Of a stretch of 64,000 nt of DNA, positions 50,584-61,000 are shown piece by piece (position 1 is the first letter of the stretch; the number at the start of each line of letters is the position of its first letter). The translations under genes and the position numbers were made by a program. Origin of the DNA: CAIJMU01 sp035530275 (GTDB taxonomy: Bacteria; Spirochaetota; Spirochaetia; Treponematales; Rectinemataceae); the NCBI GenBank assembly GCA_035530275.1, contig DATKVC010000004.1, forward strand, positions 39,291 through 103,290. Direction: 5' to 3'. The notes under the pieces are model-generated. The model saw only the letters and a program-made list of their open reading frames with translations, was not told the origin of the DNA and did no database searches.

Positions 50584-52105
50584 GGCTGTCGAATACCGCC
50601 TTCCCGAGATCGGCGGCATCGGCGCGCACGGCAGACCGAGCGGCCGCAACGTCCTTTTGGGCCCTCTCTATGCCTTCCCAGGTGTAGCTCCCGTCCGAGG
50701 CGGGTTCGCCGCCATCGGCGGCCGCGAGCTCTACGACGAGGCGATCCTTCGCGTTCGGGTCGGCCGGAATGGCCGCATCCACCTGGGGCTCGACATGGTT
50801 GGGGTTGAAACCCCGAGGCTTGTCGAGGACGGCGCGATAGAGGACCCGGCGGAGATTGCCTACCTTGATCCGCTCGCTTTCCGCCTTCCAGACGCCGCGC
50901 CTGATCGCGGGTATGGCGTAGAAGAAGGCGGCGAACGCCGTCGGCACCGCGCCGAGGGCCAGCCCCATGAGGAGGGTCGGGTCATGGATACCCGCGACCT
51001 TGCTCAGGAGCTGATGGACGAAGAGCCAGAAGGCGTCCCAGCCCCCCGTCGTCACGAGCCGCGTCGCATAACGCCCCTGGTAGATGACATCGAGGAGGGG
51101 ATGGGCCGAGAGGGAGCCCGCGAGAAAGTAGCCGCCGAAAAGCAGGTTGACGAGGTTGATGCCCCCGAACCAAAGATTCGCGTTGCCCTTGTTGGCCGAA
51201 AAGGGCCTGAGCTTGCGCATCGGAATCGTGCCGCCCTTCGTACCGTCGGAACGGTCAACACGCCGCAGAAGGTCGGAGAAGGTGAAGAGGATGGTACCGT
51301 TGTCGCTCACCGTGGGTTCGCCGCCGTAGTCGCGGAGGTAGGTTGTGATCCGCTCCTCGGCCTCGAGGGGAGCGAGCCCCGTAAGGGCGCGGAACTCGGG
51401 CATCGTCATGACGCCCTTGTTGGCTTGGAGCCAGGCCACCACGGCTCGGCGCTCCGTCTCGTCCCAGTTCGCGTTGGGATCGCTCTCTCCGAAGACGAAG
51501 GAAAAAACCGCGTGATGGAGGGGGCGCCGCTCGCGACGCTTCTGCGCGCGCAGGTTGGCTTCCCAGGAACGCTGCCGCGGGTCCTTGAAGAGCTCGGAAT
51601 AAAACCAAATATTTATGATGGTTTCGAGCAACCTGCCCGTGATGAAGATACCGCCGAGTCCGCCGCCGCGATCGTCCCGATCGCGGCCGCCGGCCGACTG
51701 GGCCGCGAAGGAGGCGACGACAGCGAGGAGGGCGAGGAGGAGGAAGAGGGCGAAATAGCCCACGAGCATGAGGACGATCCAGGCCTTGAACAGGAATTTG
51801 CCCGCCTCGATGGCGCCCTTCTTGAAAGTCTTCCAGAATCTTTTGAGCGAGGGACCGAAGCCCCGATAGCGGCTGCGGAGGCCGTGGGGGAAGGACCAGA
51901 GTATCTCCCCCGATTCGGTGACGCGAAGCCGCGCCCCGTATTCGTCGGAGACGGCCGGCAATTCGGCCTTCACCTTCTCGAGGGGAAGACCGGTGAGGGC
52001 GACGAGATCGGCGGTCGTGGCCTCGCCCTTGTTGCGGCGAAAGACCTCGACGAGCCGGTCGCGAACCGCCTCGTCGCGGACTTCCGAGGTTCTGCTCTGT
52101 GACAT
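50561..52105 (-). CDS. Membrane protein with two winged-helix-like modules, function unknown
   Basis: A 514-residue protein. Two related soluble modules alternate with membrane segments. Module 1 (about 10-75) reads 'VRDRLVEVFRRNKGEATTADLVALTGLPLEKVKAELPAVSDEYGARLRVTESGEILWSFPHGL'. Module 2 (about 220-285) reads 'ERRAVVAWLQANKGVMTMPEFRALTGLAPLEAEERITTYLRDYGGEPTVSDNGTILFTFSDLL'. Both have helix-helix-wing character and end in a matching 'G.I..SF/TF' strand, so one arose by duplication. Membrane segments follow module 1 ('WIVLMLVGYFALFLLLALLAVVASFAAQ') and the second half. I know no named family. It lies between glgA (16 bases) and the EamA gene, all on the minus strand. Confidence 0.75.
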   Translation of the reverse strand: MSQSRTSEVRDEAVRDRLVEVFRRNKGEATTADLVALTGLPLEKVKAELPAVSDEYGARLRVTESGEILWSFPHGLRSRYRGFGPSLKRFWKTFKKGAIEAGKFLFKAWIVLMLVGYFALFLLLALLAVVASFAAQSAGGRDRDDRGGGLGGIFITGRLLETIINIWFYSELFKDPRQRSWEANLRAQKRRERRPLHHAVFSFVFGESDPNANWDETERRAVVAWLQANKGVMTMPEFRALTGLAPLEAEERITTYLRDYGGEPTVSDNGTILFTFSDLLRRVDRSDGTKGGTIPMRKLRPFSANKGNANLWFGGINLVNLLFGGYFLAGSLSAHPLLDVIYQGRYATRLVTTGGWDAFWLFVHQLLSKVAGIHDPTLLMGLALGAVPTAFAAFFYAIPAIRRGVWKAESERIKVGNLRRVLYRAVLDKPRGFNPNHVEPQVDAAIPADPNAKDRLVVELAAADGGEPASDGSYTWEGIERAQKDVAAARSAVRADAADLGKAVFDSHDSDTGN

Positions 52106-52121
52106 TGGAAAATCCTCCGGA

Positions 52122-53603
52122 TCAGCTTCCCCGCCGCGCCTTGGCCGCGGCGAGTGCCATATCGTACAATCGCGAGTATTCTATCGCGCTTTTATCCCAG
52201 GAAAATACGCGCGACATCGCGCGCTCGCGCATCGAGCGGATGTGATCGGCCTTATTATACCATGCCCAGACCGCCCATCCCGTCGTGTCGAAAACCGACC
52301 CCGGAGTGAGCTGATCGAACATGAAACCGGTGCCCGTTCCCGTGCCCTGATCGTAATTCTCCACCGTGTCGGCAAGCCCCCCCGTGCGCCGGACGATTGG
52401 CAGACTGCCGTACTTTAGGGCGTACAACTGGGTGAGACCGCAGGGCTCGTAGTGGCTGGGAACGAGGATGAAATCGCTTCCGGCGGTGACGAGATGGGCG
52501 AGATGCTCGTCATAGCCGATGCGGGCGCGAAAATTCGGGAGCCGCGACGAGAGGGAGCGGAGCTCCTCCTCGCACCAGGCTTCTCCGGAGCCGACGACGA
52601 CGAATTGCAGGGCCATTTCCGTGCACATCCGCCAGGCCGAGCCGTGCAAGGGTCCGAAAAGCTCCCCTATGCCCTTTTGCTCGGCGAGCCTCGATACCAT
52701 GCCCACGAGGGGCACGGCGGGATCGACGGGCAAGCCGAGGAGGCGTTGAAGCTCGGCCTTGCAGGCGGCCTTCCCCTTCATGTTGCCCTTGGAATAGCGG
52801 GCAGGAAGCGACTTGTCGGAGGCCGGATCCCATTCGGCCCCATCGACCCCGTTGAGGATTCCGACCAGGCTCGAACTCCTGTGGCGCAGCAGGGAGTCGA
52901 GACCGGCTCCGAATTCCGGAGTCTGGATTTCGCGCGCATAGGTGGGGGAGACCGTCGTAAGGCTGTCTGACGCCCTGAGCCCGGCGGCCAGGAGATTGAG
53001 CGAGGAACCCTGCTCGAATCCGGCCTGGACGAAGAGTTCCCAAGGCAGGCCCGTACCGGGAAAGCGACCTGCCGGATAGATGCCCTGGTAGCCGAGATTG
53101 TGGATGGTCAGGACGCTCGCCGTCGAGGCGAAGCGCTCGTCTCGCTCGAAATGGCGAAGGTAGACGGGAACAAGGGCCGTCGGCCAATCATGGACATGGA
53201 GTATATCGGGATACCAATCGAGGGCACGACAGAGCGAAAAGGTCGCACGGGAAAGAAGGGCGAAGCGCTCGGTATTGTCGGTGAAATCGGGTTCGGTCTT
53301 CGTTCCATAGATGCCGTCGCGGCCGAAGTAGCCTTCCTGCTCCAGGAAATAGACGGGAATGCTCGAATCGGGCAACTTTCCCCGGAAGAGATTGCAGCTG
53401 ACAGACCTATCGGGAAAGGGAACCGATAACCCGCCCGCGATGGGCTCGAGCCCACCGCGATCGATAAAATAGTAACGGGGAAGAAGGATGCGAAGCTCAT
53501 GGCCGGCTCTTTCCAGGGCGCGCGAAAGCGCCGAAACGGCATCCGCCAAGCCGCCTGCCTTCGCGAAAGGGGTCGCCTCGCTCGAGACCATCAGGATCTT
53601 CAT
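52122..53603 (-). CDS. glgA: Glycogen synthase (GT5, ADP-glucose-dependent)
   Basis: Elongates alpha-1,4-glucan chains from ADP-glucose. The ATG at 53603 fits the family N-terminus 'MKILMVSSEATPFAKAGGLADAVSALSRALERAGHELRILLPRY', with the KxGG sugar-nucleotide loop at 15-18; an open frame continues upstream but is not homologous. Other landmarks are 'HVHDWPTALVPVYLRH', 'TIHNLGYQGIYP', 'LTTVSPTYAREIQTPEFGAGLDSLLRHRSSSLVGILNGVD' and 'PSHYEPCGLTQLYALKYGSLPIVRRTGGLADTV' with the catalytic Glu pair. At 493 residues it is full length. AGGAG lies eleven bases before the ATG. No other glycogen gene is in the window. Confidence 0.96.
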   Translation of the reverse strand: MKILMVSSEATPFAKAGGLADAVSALSRALERAGHELRILLPRYYFIDRGGLEPIAGGLSVPFPDRSVSCNLFRGKLPDSSIPVYFLEQEGYFGRDGIYGTKTEPDFTDNTERFALLSRATFSLCRALDWYPDILHVHDWPTALVPVYLRHFERDERFASTASVLTIHNLGYQGIYPAGRFPGTGLPWELFVQAGFEQGSSLNLLAAGLRASDSLTTVSPTYAREIQTPEFGAGLDSLLRHRSSSLVGILNGVDGAEWDPASDKSLPARYSKGNMKGKAACKAELQRLLGLPVDPAVPLVGMVSRLAEQKGIGELFGPLHGSAWRMCTEMALQFVVVGSGEAWCEEELRSLSSRLPNFRARIGYDEHLAHLVTAGSDFILVPSHYEPCGLTQLYALKYGSLPIVRRTGGLADTVENYDQGTGTGTGFMFDQLTPGSVFDTTGWAVWAWYNKADHIRSMRERAMSRVFSWDKSAIEYSRLYDMALAAAKARRGS

Positions 53604-53714
53604 GGTGAGGGGGTCTCCTTTCCGGCAATATCTGGGAAAGTATACTCCTGAATCCGTCGAGGAGCAACGCGAGGAAGATGGCGAAGGAGGGGCTCCACGC
53701 GGTATATTGGCGGC

Positions 53715-54947
53715 ATGGGATATTCGAGACGGCGGGGCCGTCCGATACTGATCGCGACAGCCTGCGCCATGATTGCGGGTGGCACAGGGCTGCTTTCGGG
53801 GTGTCAGCAGATTTCGGATTTGTTGGGGATTACGGATCCGTGGGCGGGGTATTACGACACAACTGAGAATTACATTGGGGGCAGCGGCCTTTCGGAGGCT
53901 ACCATCGATCGAACGACCCTCGGCTTCCAAACCCCGGGCAAGTGGACCTGGGCCTGGAGAGGCGACTCCGATGCCTCGGATACGAGCGGCTACAATTACA
54001 TGAACCTGGGCCTCAACTCTGCGATCAGCCCGCCCGGATCAGCGCCTTCGGCCTCGGTGTACGATCTCGAGCTCTACAATCTGTACCCCGGCAACGCGGG
54101 AGACTTCGAGAGCTCAGGCAACCTTCCCGCCAATTGGAGCCTTGTTGACGGCCCAACGCCGAGCACTTGGGTCGAGCAGACTTTGGGTCTCCAAATCCAT
54201 GGGAACCGATCCATAAAGATTAGTACCGATACTAACGGCTATGCGGCTTTCGCCCTGAACACTATCGCTGACCAATCACCGAGCCCCACAGTCCAGCACA
54301 TATATTCATGGCGCTTTTATCTCGGCTCCGGCTCGACTTACGTCTACCAAATAGGGCCTACCTTTAAAACTACAGATCTATCGGCAACGACCGTGACCGA
54401 GAAATCCGATGTACGAATCGCCGACATCTCTCTGGACGCGGCATCGAATGCAAATCTGATTTTCGGCGGCAGTAGTCCCCTCACCTTCACCATGGATGAT
54501 GTGAGGATCATCCGACAGGACATCGACGGCGATTTCGGAATTCGCCTCCTCCTGAGGCCCAGCGATGCGACCCATATCCTGAGGAGCGGCTATTACGAGT
54601 TCACCCTCTGGGTGAAAAAACCCTCAGGCGACTACTTCGTCTGGGAAGACCCCGCGAAGATGACCTATGCCGCTTCGAGAGTGACCCTTGCCATGCTTCC
54701 CCAGGGCCAAACAAAAGGCACCGGGGCGCAACAGGTCTTCCCCATCGACGGCAACCCCTATGATGCGGGAGCAGGTTGGGTTCAACTTACTCTGAGGATG
54801 AAGGACGGAGACAATTTCTTTTTCGATTCTTCCTCGACAAATCCCGTGATGGAACTCGCGATCTTTCCCTTCGACACCGGCAATCGCGATCCCGGTCTTG
54901 TGGAGATAGCCGATCCGCAACTTCATTATTATAAGGATGGCTACTAA
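53715..54947 (+). CDS. Predicted surface lipoprotein, function unknown
   Basis: A 410-residue lipoprotein: a basic N-terminus (YSRRRGR), a hydrophobic core and the lipobox LLSGC near residue 29. The mature region is rich in beta strands, Ser, Thr and aromatic residues. A segment at about 115-250 ('GDFESSGNLPANWSLVDGPTPSTWVEQTLGLQIHGNRSIKISTDTNGYAAFALNTI...VQHIYSWRFYLGSGSTYVYQIGPTF...FTMDDVRI') has the look of a carbohydrate-binding jelly roll, and a similar one may follow. It diverges from glgA and converges with the giant surface-protein gene, 103 bases away. No named family recognised; a surface or glycan-binding role is inference. Confidence 0.75.
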   Translation: MGYSRRRGRPILIATACAMIAGGTGLLSGCQQISDLLGITDPWAGYYDTTENYIGGSGLSEATIDRTTLGFQTPGKWTWAWRGDSDASDTSGYNYMNLGLNSAISPPGSAPSASVYDLELYNLYPGNAGDFESSGNLPANWSLVDGPTPSTWVEQTLGLQIHGNRSIKISTDTNGYAAFALNTIADQSPSPTVQHIYSWRFYLGSGSTYVYQIGPTFKTTDLSATTVTEKSDVRIADISLDAASNANLIFGGSSPLTFTMDDVRIIRQDIDGDFGIRLLLRPSDATHILRSGYYEFTLWVKKPSGDYFVWEDPAKMTYAASRVTLAMLPQGQTKGTGAQQVFPIDGNPYDAGAGWVQLTLRMKDGDNFFFDSSSTNPVMELAIFPFDTGNRDPGLVEIADPQLHYYKDGY

Positions 54948-55050
54948 GCCAATTTCAAAAGTCGGTTACTTTCGAAAAGCCTTTGCTGAGAGTCTGGAAA
55001 CGAGGAGATTCGTGAGTATGTAGATTCCCCTCGGATCGCCCCCCTTCGAT

Positions 55051-58000
55051 TCACTTCACCACCATCACCTTCCTGATTTCGTCGATATCGCCGGCGACAA
55101 CGCGTACGAAATAGATCCCGCGAGCGACCGCGTCACCCGCGAGATTCCTGCCGTCCCATGTGAAGGTATAGGTGCCGGCGGCCTGCTGTCCGAGATAGAG
55201 GCGCTTGATAAGGTCCCCGTCGAGGGTGAAGATCGTAACAGCCATCGTCACCGCCTTGGGCAAGACCACTTGCACGGCCGTCCTCTCGCCCTTGGACGGA
55301 TTGATGACATTGTTCAGGATGGTAACGGATCCCCTTTGCGTCGTCACATCTTTGAGGCCGTAGCGATATAGGTCGAATTGACGCGGATCATCGGGGTCCG
55401 TGGCTCGCAGGCAATAGAGACCTCCGTAGTTGAGAAGGAAGCCGACGGCAACTCCCACCTTCATTTCCGAATCGCTGGCAGGGATGCGGAAGTCCCTGAT
55501 GTAGTTCGGCGCGCCTCCGAGGCCCAGGGCTGAGAGCGACCTCGCATCGGTGTCGGCCTTGGAATTGAATCCCGGAAGGAAGGCGGGCAGCCAAACCTCC
55601 CCTAGGCTCGCGTTCCTCCCCGTTATCGAGACGGTCGGCGCGAATGATGAGGCCGGCGCTACATCATAGGAAAGTTGCAGCGGCAAATTGGTCGCCGGCG
55701 ATCCGGAGGTATTCTGCGCGGTGTAGATGGTTATATCGCGGTAAAGGAGGTTCCCGGTTCCGTCAAAAAGGCGCAGCGCGCCGAGGGCGCTGGTCGCCGC
55801 GTCCGTCTGACCGCTATTCAAGACTGGATTGGCCGTGTCATGCACCCCATCGGTCGCCGCGGTGACATTGATGACATTGAGACCGAGGTCAGAAATCCTG
55901 TGAGTCTCGCTCGGACTGAGAGGCGTGCCGAAGGCATCGACGACATCGGAGCCCGTGATGGGGAGTCCGGTAACTGGATCTTGCACAGAAACGCCTACGA
56001 CATTGAAAGTCGCGCCGAGTATATCTCCGGCCGTGACGTTCCGGTCCACCGTAAGCATGATCTCGTCCTGACTGTGAACGCTGGCCCCCGGGTCGACGTA
56101 AGCCGCCGATACGACATGGATCGGCGTCGTCGCGGAGAAGCTGAAGATCGCGTCGAGCTGGATGGGGCCCATCAGGACAAGTTGGTCGACGTTCACGTTC
56201 TTGCTGAATTGGATGTAGATCTTCCTCTGGGTCGAATCGGCGACGGCAAGAGCCAGCCTGAATTTCGGCGCAATGCGCTCGAAGGCATTGATGTCCGCGA
56301 CACCGTGCAGCCTGTTTCCCGCCAGGTCCGTTATGCCTCCCGCTACGGCATAGCTGACATGAATAGCCGAATTCGGGCCCCATCTCTGCGCCACGGGCTG
56401 GGTCTGGTTGAGCGCGATCGCGAAATACGGATCGTCATGCACGTTGACCGAGCTCGTGTTGAACAGCGTCGACAGCACATAGGTTTCGAAGGAAAGATTG
56501 TACGAATTGGTTGCGCTTGCCGAGGTCCCCCCTGAGTTGATGTCCCAAAAGCCAAAGGACGAAAGAGCCACGGAATTGAGGGTCGAGTCTCGGAGACCTC
56601 CTGAAGTCTGGGCCGTCACCGATCCGGATGGCGCCGGTTCGGGTCTCGCTCCTCCCCTCGTATCCGGCGGGGGAAGGAAGCTGGTCGCGCTGTTAAAATT
56701 TGTCGTAATTGTATCGCCTATCCAACCTTGCTTAGTCGCCCATCTTTGGGTCATATCCTCCGGCGTCGATGTGGTCAGCGGGAAGGTCCCATTGTCGAGA
56801 AAATGGAACTCGATACGATCGATCACCGTCGGATCGGCGATTTCGAGCGGCACGATCTCGCCGGAGAGCTGGGACCAGTCCGTCTTGCTGCGAACGAGGG
56901 CAACGGTCGGATTATAGCTGTCCCATGCCCCGTCCGTACCCGAGGAGCTTGCGAGAACCACGGGGAGGTTCGTGTAGAGGAAACCTCCGTTGGGGGAGAG
57001 AACCGAAGCGTCGTCGACCGAAGGTTGATGTGACGCGTAGGTCGAACCGGCATCGATGGGATTGCCCGTCAAGTCGACGATCGCCGAATTGGCCACTGGG
57101 GCGATGGCGCCGCTCGGCATCGACAAATTGTCCATCCATCCCGGCCAGTACCATGTCCAGGCAGAATTGATGGTCGTAGCTGCCTCGGCGAAACCGGCGA
57201 GATAGACTCTGAGCTTTTCGGGAGCGGCCGCGGATCGATAAAGGGAATTTGAGCTCTGCGATGCGGTAGTCGTAGGCGAAGCGAGGGTCGTGTCGACTCC
57301 GACTGTCGCTCCCGCGGTGGCTGATCCCGAAACGGTGAAGAAGCCAGCAAGCGTGGCCGTGCCCGAACCAGAATAATGCCCCCCATGCTCGGCCGCGCTC
57401 GCGAAACTCGACTCGCTCCGCACGTTCGTACGGGTCGAACCGGCAGGAAGATCGCCGATGCTCACCGGCTCGGACCATTGAATATCAAAATAATTATGAG
57501 AATCGTAAGGTTGCTGTCCCGCGGAAGGATCGAGATGGGTTTCCTGCCCCGTGCGGACGGAAATGAGAATGGGAGAGCAACCATCGATCGTCGCAGAGTA
57601 GGGACTAGTCGAGATGTTCGTATCGTAACCGCGGGCCATCGTCTTGCCGTTCGCCGCGTAGAACAGACCCTTGAGGAAGGAAAGATCGGGAACGGTGACG
57701 CGATGGGCGGGAGGGACGCCTGTCCGACCTCGGTCCGTGCTGGTGGCTGCGCCCGAACTCGTGCCGGTCGCGTCGGTGTTCCAACGTGATGTATCGGTCT
57801 CGACATCGTTTGTCTTCACAATTCGCAAATAGAAGGTGGTCAGATCCCCATTCCCAGTCGTAGGTGTCGCGCATGTTGGGTCTATATATGCCCCAAGGAG
57901 CTGGATCGGCGTCAAACCGGGATTAGTCGCAGTAGGAATGTTATACCAAATACCGCCAAGTCCCGAACCTGTAGATGAGGCGTTGACTACTTGCCATATC

Positions 58001-61000
58001 TCGTCGTTCGAGTTTTCGATCCGCATTGTGAAGGTGAGTTTGATGACGTCGTCGTAAGTCGTGGATACGGCGGAGAAATCGGGTCGGGAGAATTGCCAGT
58101 TAACTCCGGTGGAGGTGGGATTCACATTTTGACCGGTCTCGGCGCCCACGGGCACGACCGCAGAGACCCAGCCTGGCCCGGCCGTGCAGTTCGTCACCGT
58201 CAGATTGAAGGCCACGGCGTACGGTGTTCCCCACATCGCGACCGTGGGAGTTGCGCTCGCATTTAATACGGGATGAGATGCGGAGTTGTTGGGGATGTTC
58301 AGGGTCCAGGCTGCGCCGTTCATGTCTGCGCCATTTACGTAGAAGTTGCCGCCGACGGTTATGGTGGAGGAGCCGAGGGGGACGAAGGCACCAGTGAAGG
58401 TTGGGGAAGACTGAGAAGCGAAAATACCTGAGCCAGCTCCCGTATAGGCTCCATAGCCAGAGGGCGTATAGGAGAGGGCTCCGGGATAGGCGAAGCGCGT
58501 ATTCGTGGCAGGCAACCAGTCATGGTCGGTCGGGGAGTAATTCGGGCCATAGGCGACGAAATCGGCCGACGTCGAGAGAGTCTTGCCATTGAGATTGAGG
58601 GTTCCGTTGTAGAGGACTAATTTCTTCGCGTCGAGATTCGAACCGAACAGTATGGTCGAGGTCGGCGCATCGATGTAGAGCTCGACGTTCGGCATGGAAA
58701 CCGAACTCGAGCTTGTGATGGATCCGGCGGAATGGATTTCAAGCCAGGTGAGGGGGTGCACCGAGCCGCCAACGGCACCGTCGAAGATGAGTGCGCCACC
58801 CGTTCCCGAATCGAGTTTGAGCTTCTCGGCGTTGGGCGCGGCAGTCGTAGCGTCCAACAAGCTCGAGAAAGTGATGCCAGCCCCCCCAGGATTCGCCCCG
58901 GCCGTCGTGGCGATGCTCACCAGGCTGCCAGATCCGCCGTTCAGGGCCACCGCGTTCGCGAAGCTCACCGAGTCGCCCGTCGTGGCGATTGCCCTTGGCG
59001 CCGTAATCGTAACCGTCCCCGCGCCATTCTCCGTCACCGGGCCATCGGAAGCGATATCTCCGTTGAACGTTGCGAGGCCAGAATTGGTGATCGTCACCGT
59101 TCCGCCACCGCTCGTGGTCAGGGGGGCATTCAAAGTCAGGCTTGTACCCGTGAAGGCAAAGGAGCCACTGTAGCTCTGGTTGCCGTTGAAGGTCGTCGTA
59201 CCGCTGCCTGCCGCCTGCGTGAAGCTCGTTGCGTTCACTGCTCCCGTAAAGGTCGCGTTTGCCGCGCTCGTAATCGCCACGGCTCCAAGCTGCGTCGTTC
59301 CGACGGGGCCCGTCACCGCGATGTTTCCTGAACCTGCGACTAGGGTCAGACCCTCCGTACCGGCACTCGCCGCGTCGATCGTCGAGCTGAAGGTCAAGTC
59401 CCCGATTCCCGCGGCGCTTTGACTCGACACCGTAATCGAACTCGTCAGCACCATTGCCTTGTCGAAGGTTACCGCCGCATTCGTTGTAGTTATGTCCGAA
59501 CCCAGGCTGCTCGTCCCGCCGCCGTTCTGGTGCACGATCCCCGTCGAGGTCAGCGGCGCCGCGTTCAATGTCGCCGTTGTAAACATGCCGGAGTTCGTCA
59601 CCGTCGTCGTTCCGCCTACGCTCCAGGGCTTGGTCACCGTGAGATTCGTACCTGTGAAGGCGAAGACTCCGCCGTAGGCTTGGTTCCCGGTGAAGGTCGT
59701 CGTGCCGCTGCCCGCCGTCTGCGTGAAGCTGGTCGCGCTTACTGCATTCGTGAAGGTCGCGTTCGCGGCGCTCGTGATCGATAAGGCGCCCAGTTGTGTT
59801 GTCCCGACGGGGCCCGTCACCAAGATGTTGCCCGTCCCCGCGACGAGGGTCAGACCCTGTATACCGGCACTTGCCGCATCGAGGTTGCCGCCAAAGCTCA
59901 GATTCCCTCCGCCCCCACTCGTATCGATCGTTATCGTGTTTGAAAGCGTAACCGGGCTCGTCACATTATGGAATGAAATATTTCCGCCTGCTCCAGTTGA
60001 ACTCAGGTTCCCGTTCAAGGTCGTCTTTCCATACCAATCTTGGGCACCCACGCTCTTCACGGAAGAGCTTGCAAGGATTGCATTCGCTGCCAGATTCGTG
60101 CTCGTCACCGAAAGGTACGCGAGTGCTTGCCCACCCCCCACTGCGCCCGTGAAAGTCACGGTTCCCGCTCCCGCTGTCAGGGTCAGGCCTTGGCTACCCG
60201 GGCTCGCCGCGTCTATCGTCGAACTGAAGGTCAGGTTTGCACCTGTCGCACCGCCGCTCACCGTGATCGGGCTCGTAAGAACTACCGCCTTGTCGAAGGT
60301 CACTGCCGCATTCATTGTAGCAATGTCCGAACCCAGGCTGCTCGTTCCGCCGCCGTTTTGATGCACGATCCCCGTCGAGGTCAGCGGCGCCGCGTTCAAT
60401 GTCGCCGTCGTGAACAAGCCCGAGTTCGTAACTGTCGTTGTTCCAACCACACTCCCCACACTCCAGGGATTGTTCACCGTCAAGTTCGTGCCAGTGAAGG
60501 CGAAGGCTCCGCTGTAGCTTTGGTTCCCAATGAAGGTCGTCGTCCCGCTGCCCGCCGTCTGCGTGAAGCTCGTCGCGCTTACCGTTCCCGCAAGAGTTGC
60601 GTTGGCCGCGCTCGTGATCGACAAGGCCCCGAGCTGTGTCGTGCCGATTGAACCCGTCACCGCGATGTTCCCAGCGCCGGCGACAAGGGTCAGACCCTGC
60701 ATACCGGCACTTGCCGCATCGAGGTTGCCGCCAAGGCTCAGATTCCCTCCGCCCCCACTCGTATCGATCGTTATCGTGTTTGAAAGCGTAACCGGGCTCG
60801 TCACATTATGGAATGAAATATTCCCGCCTGCTCCAGTTGAACTCAGGTTCCCGTTCAAGGTCGTCTTTCCATACCAATCTTGGGCACCCACGGTCTTCAC
60901 GGAAGAGCTTGCAAGGATTGCATTCGCTGCCAGATTCGTGCTCGTCACCGAAAGGTACGCGAGTGCTTGCCCACCCCCCACTGAGCCCGTGAAAGTCACG

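Noticed and set aside
55675..56535. Plus-strand open frames within the giant surface-protein gene
   Set aside because: They are antisense shadows of the repetitive minus-strand gene and show no family features.
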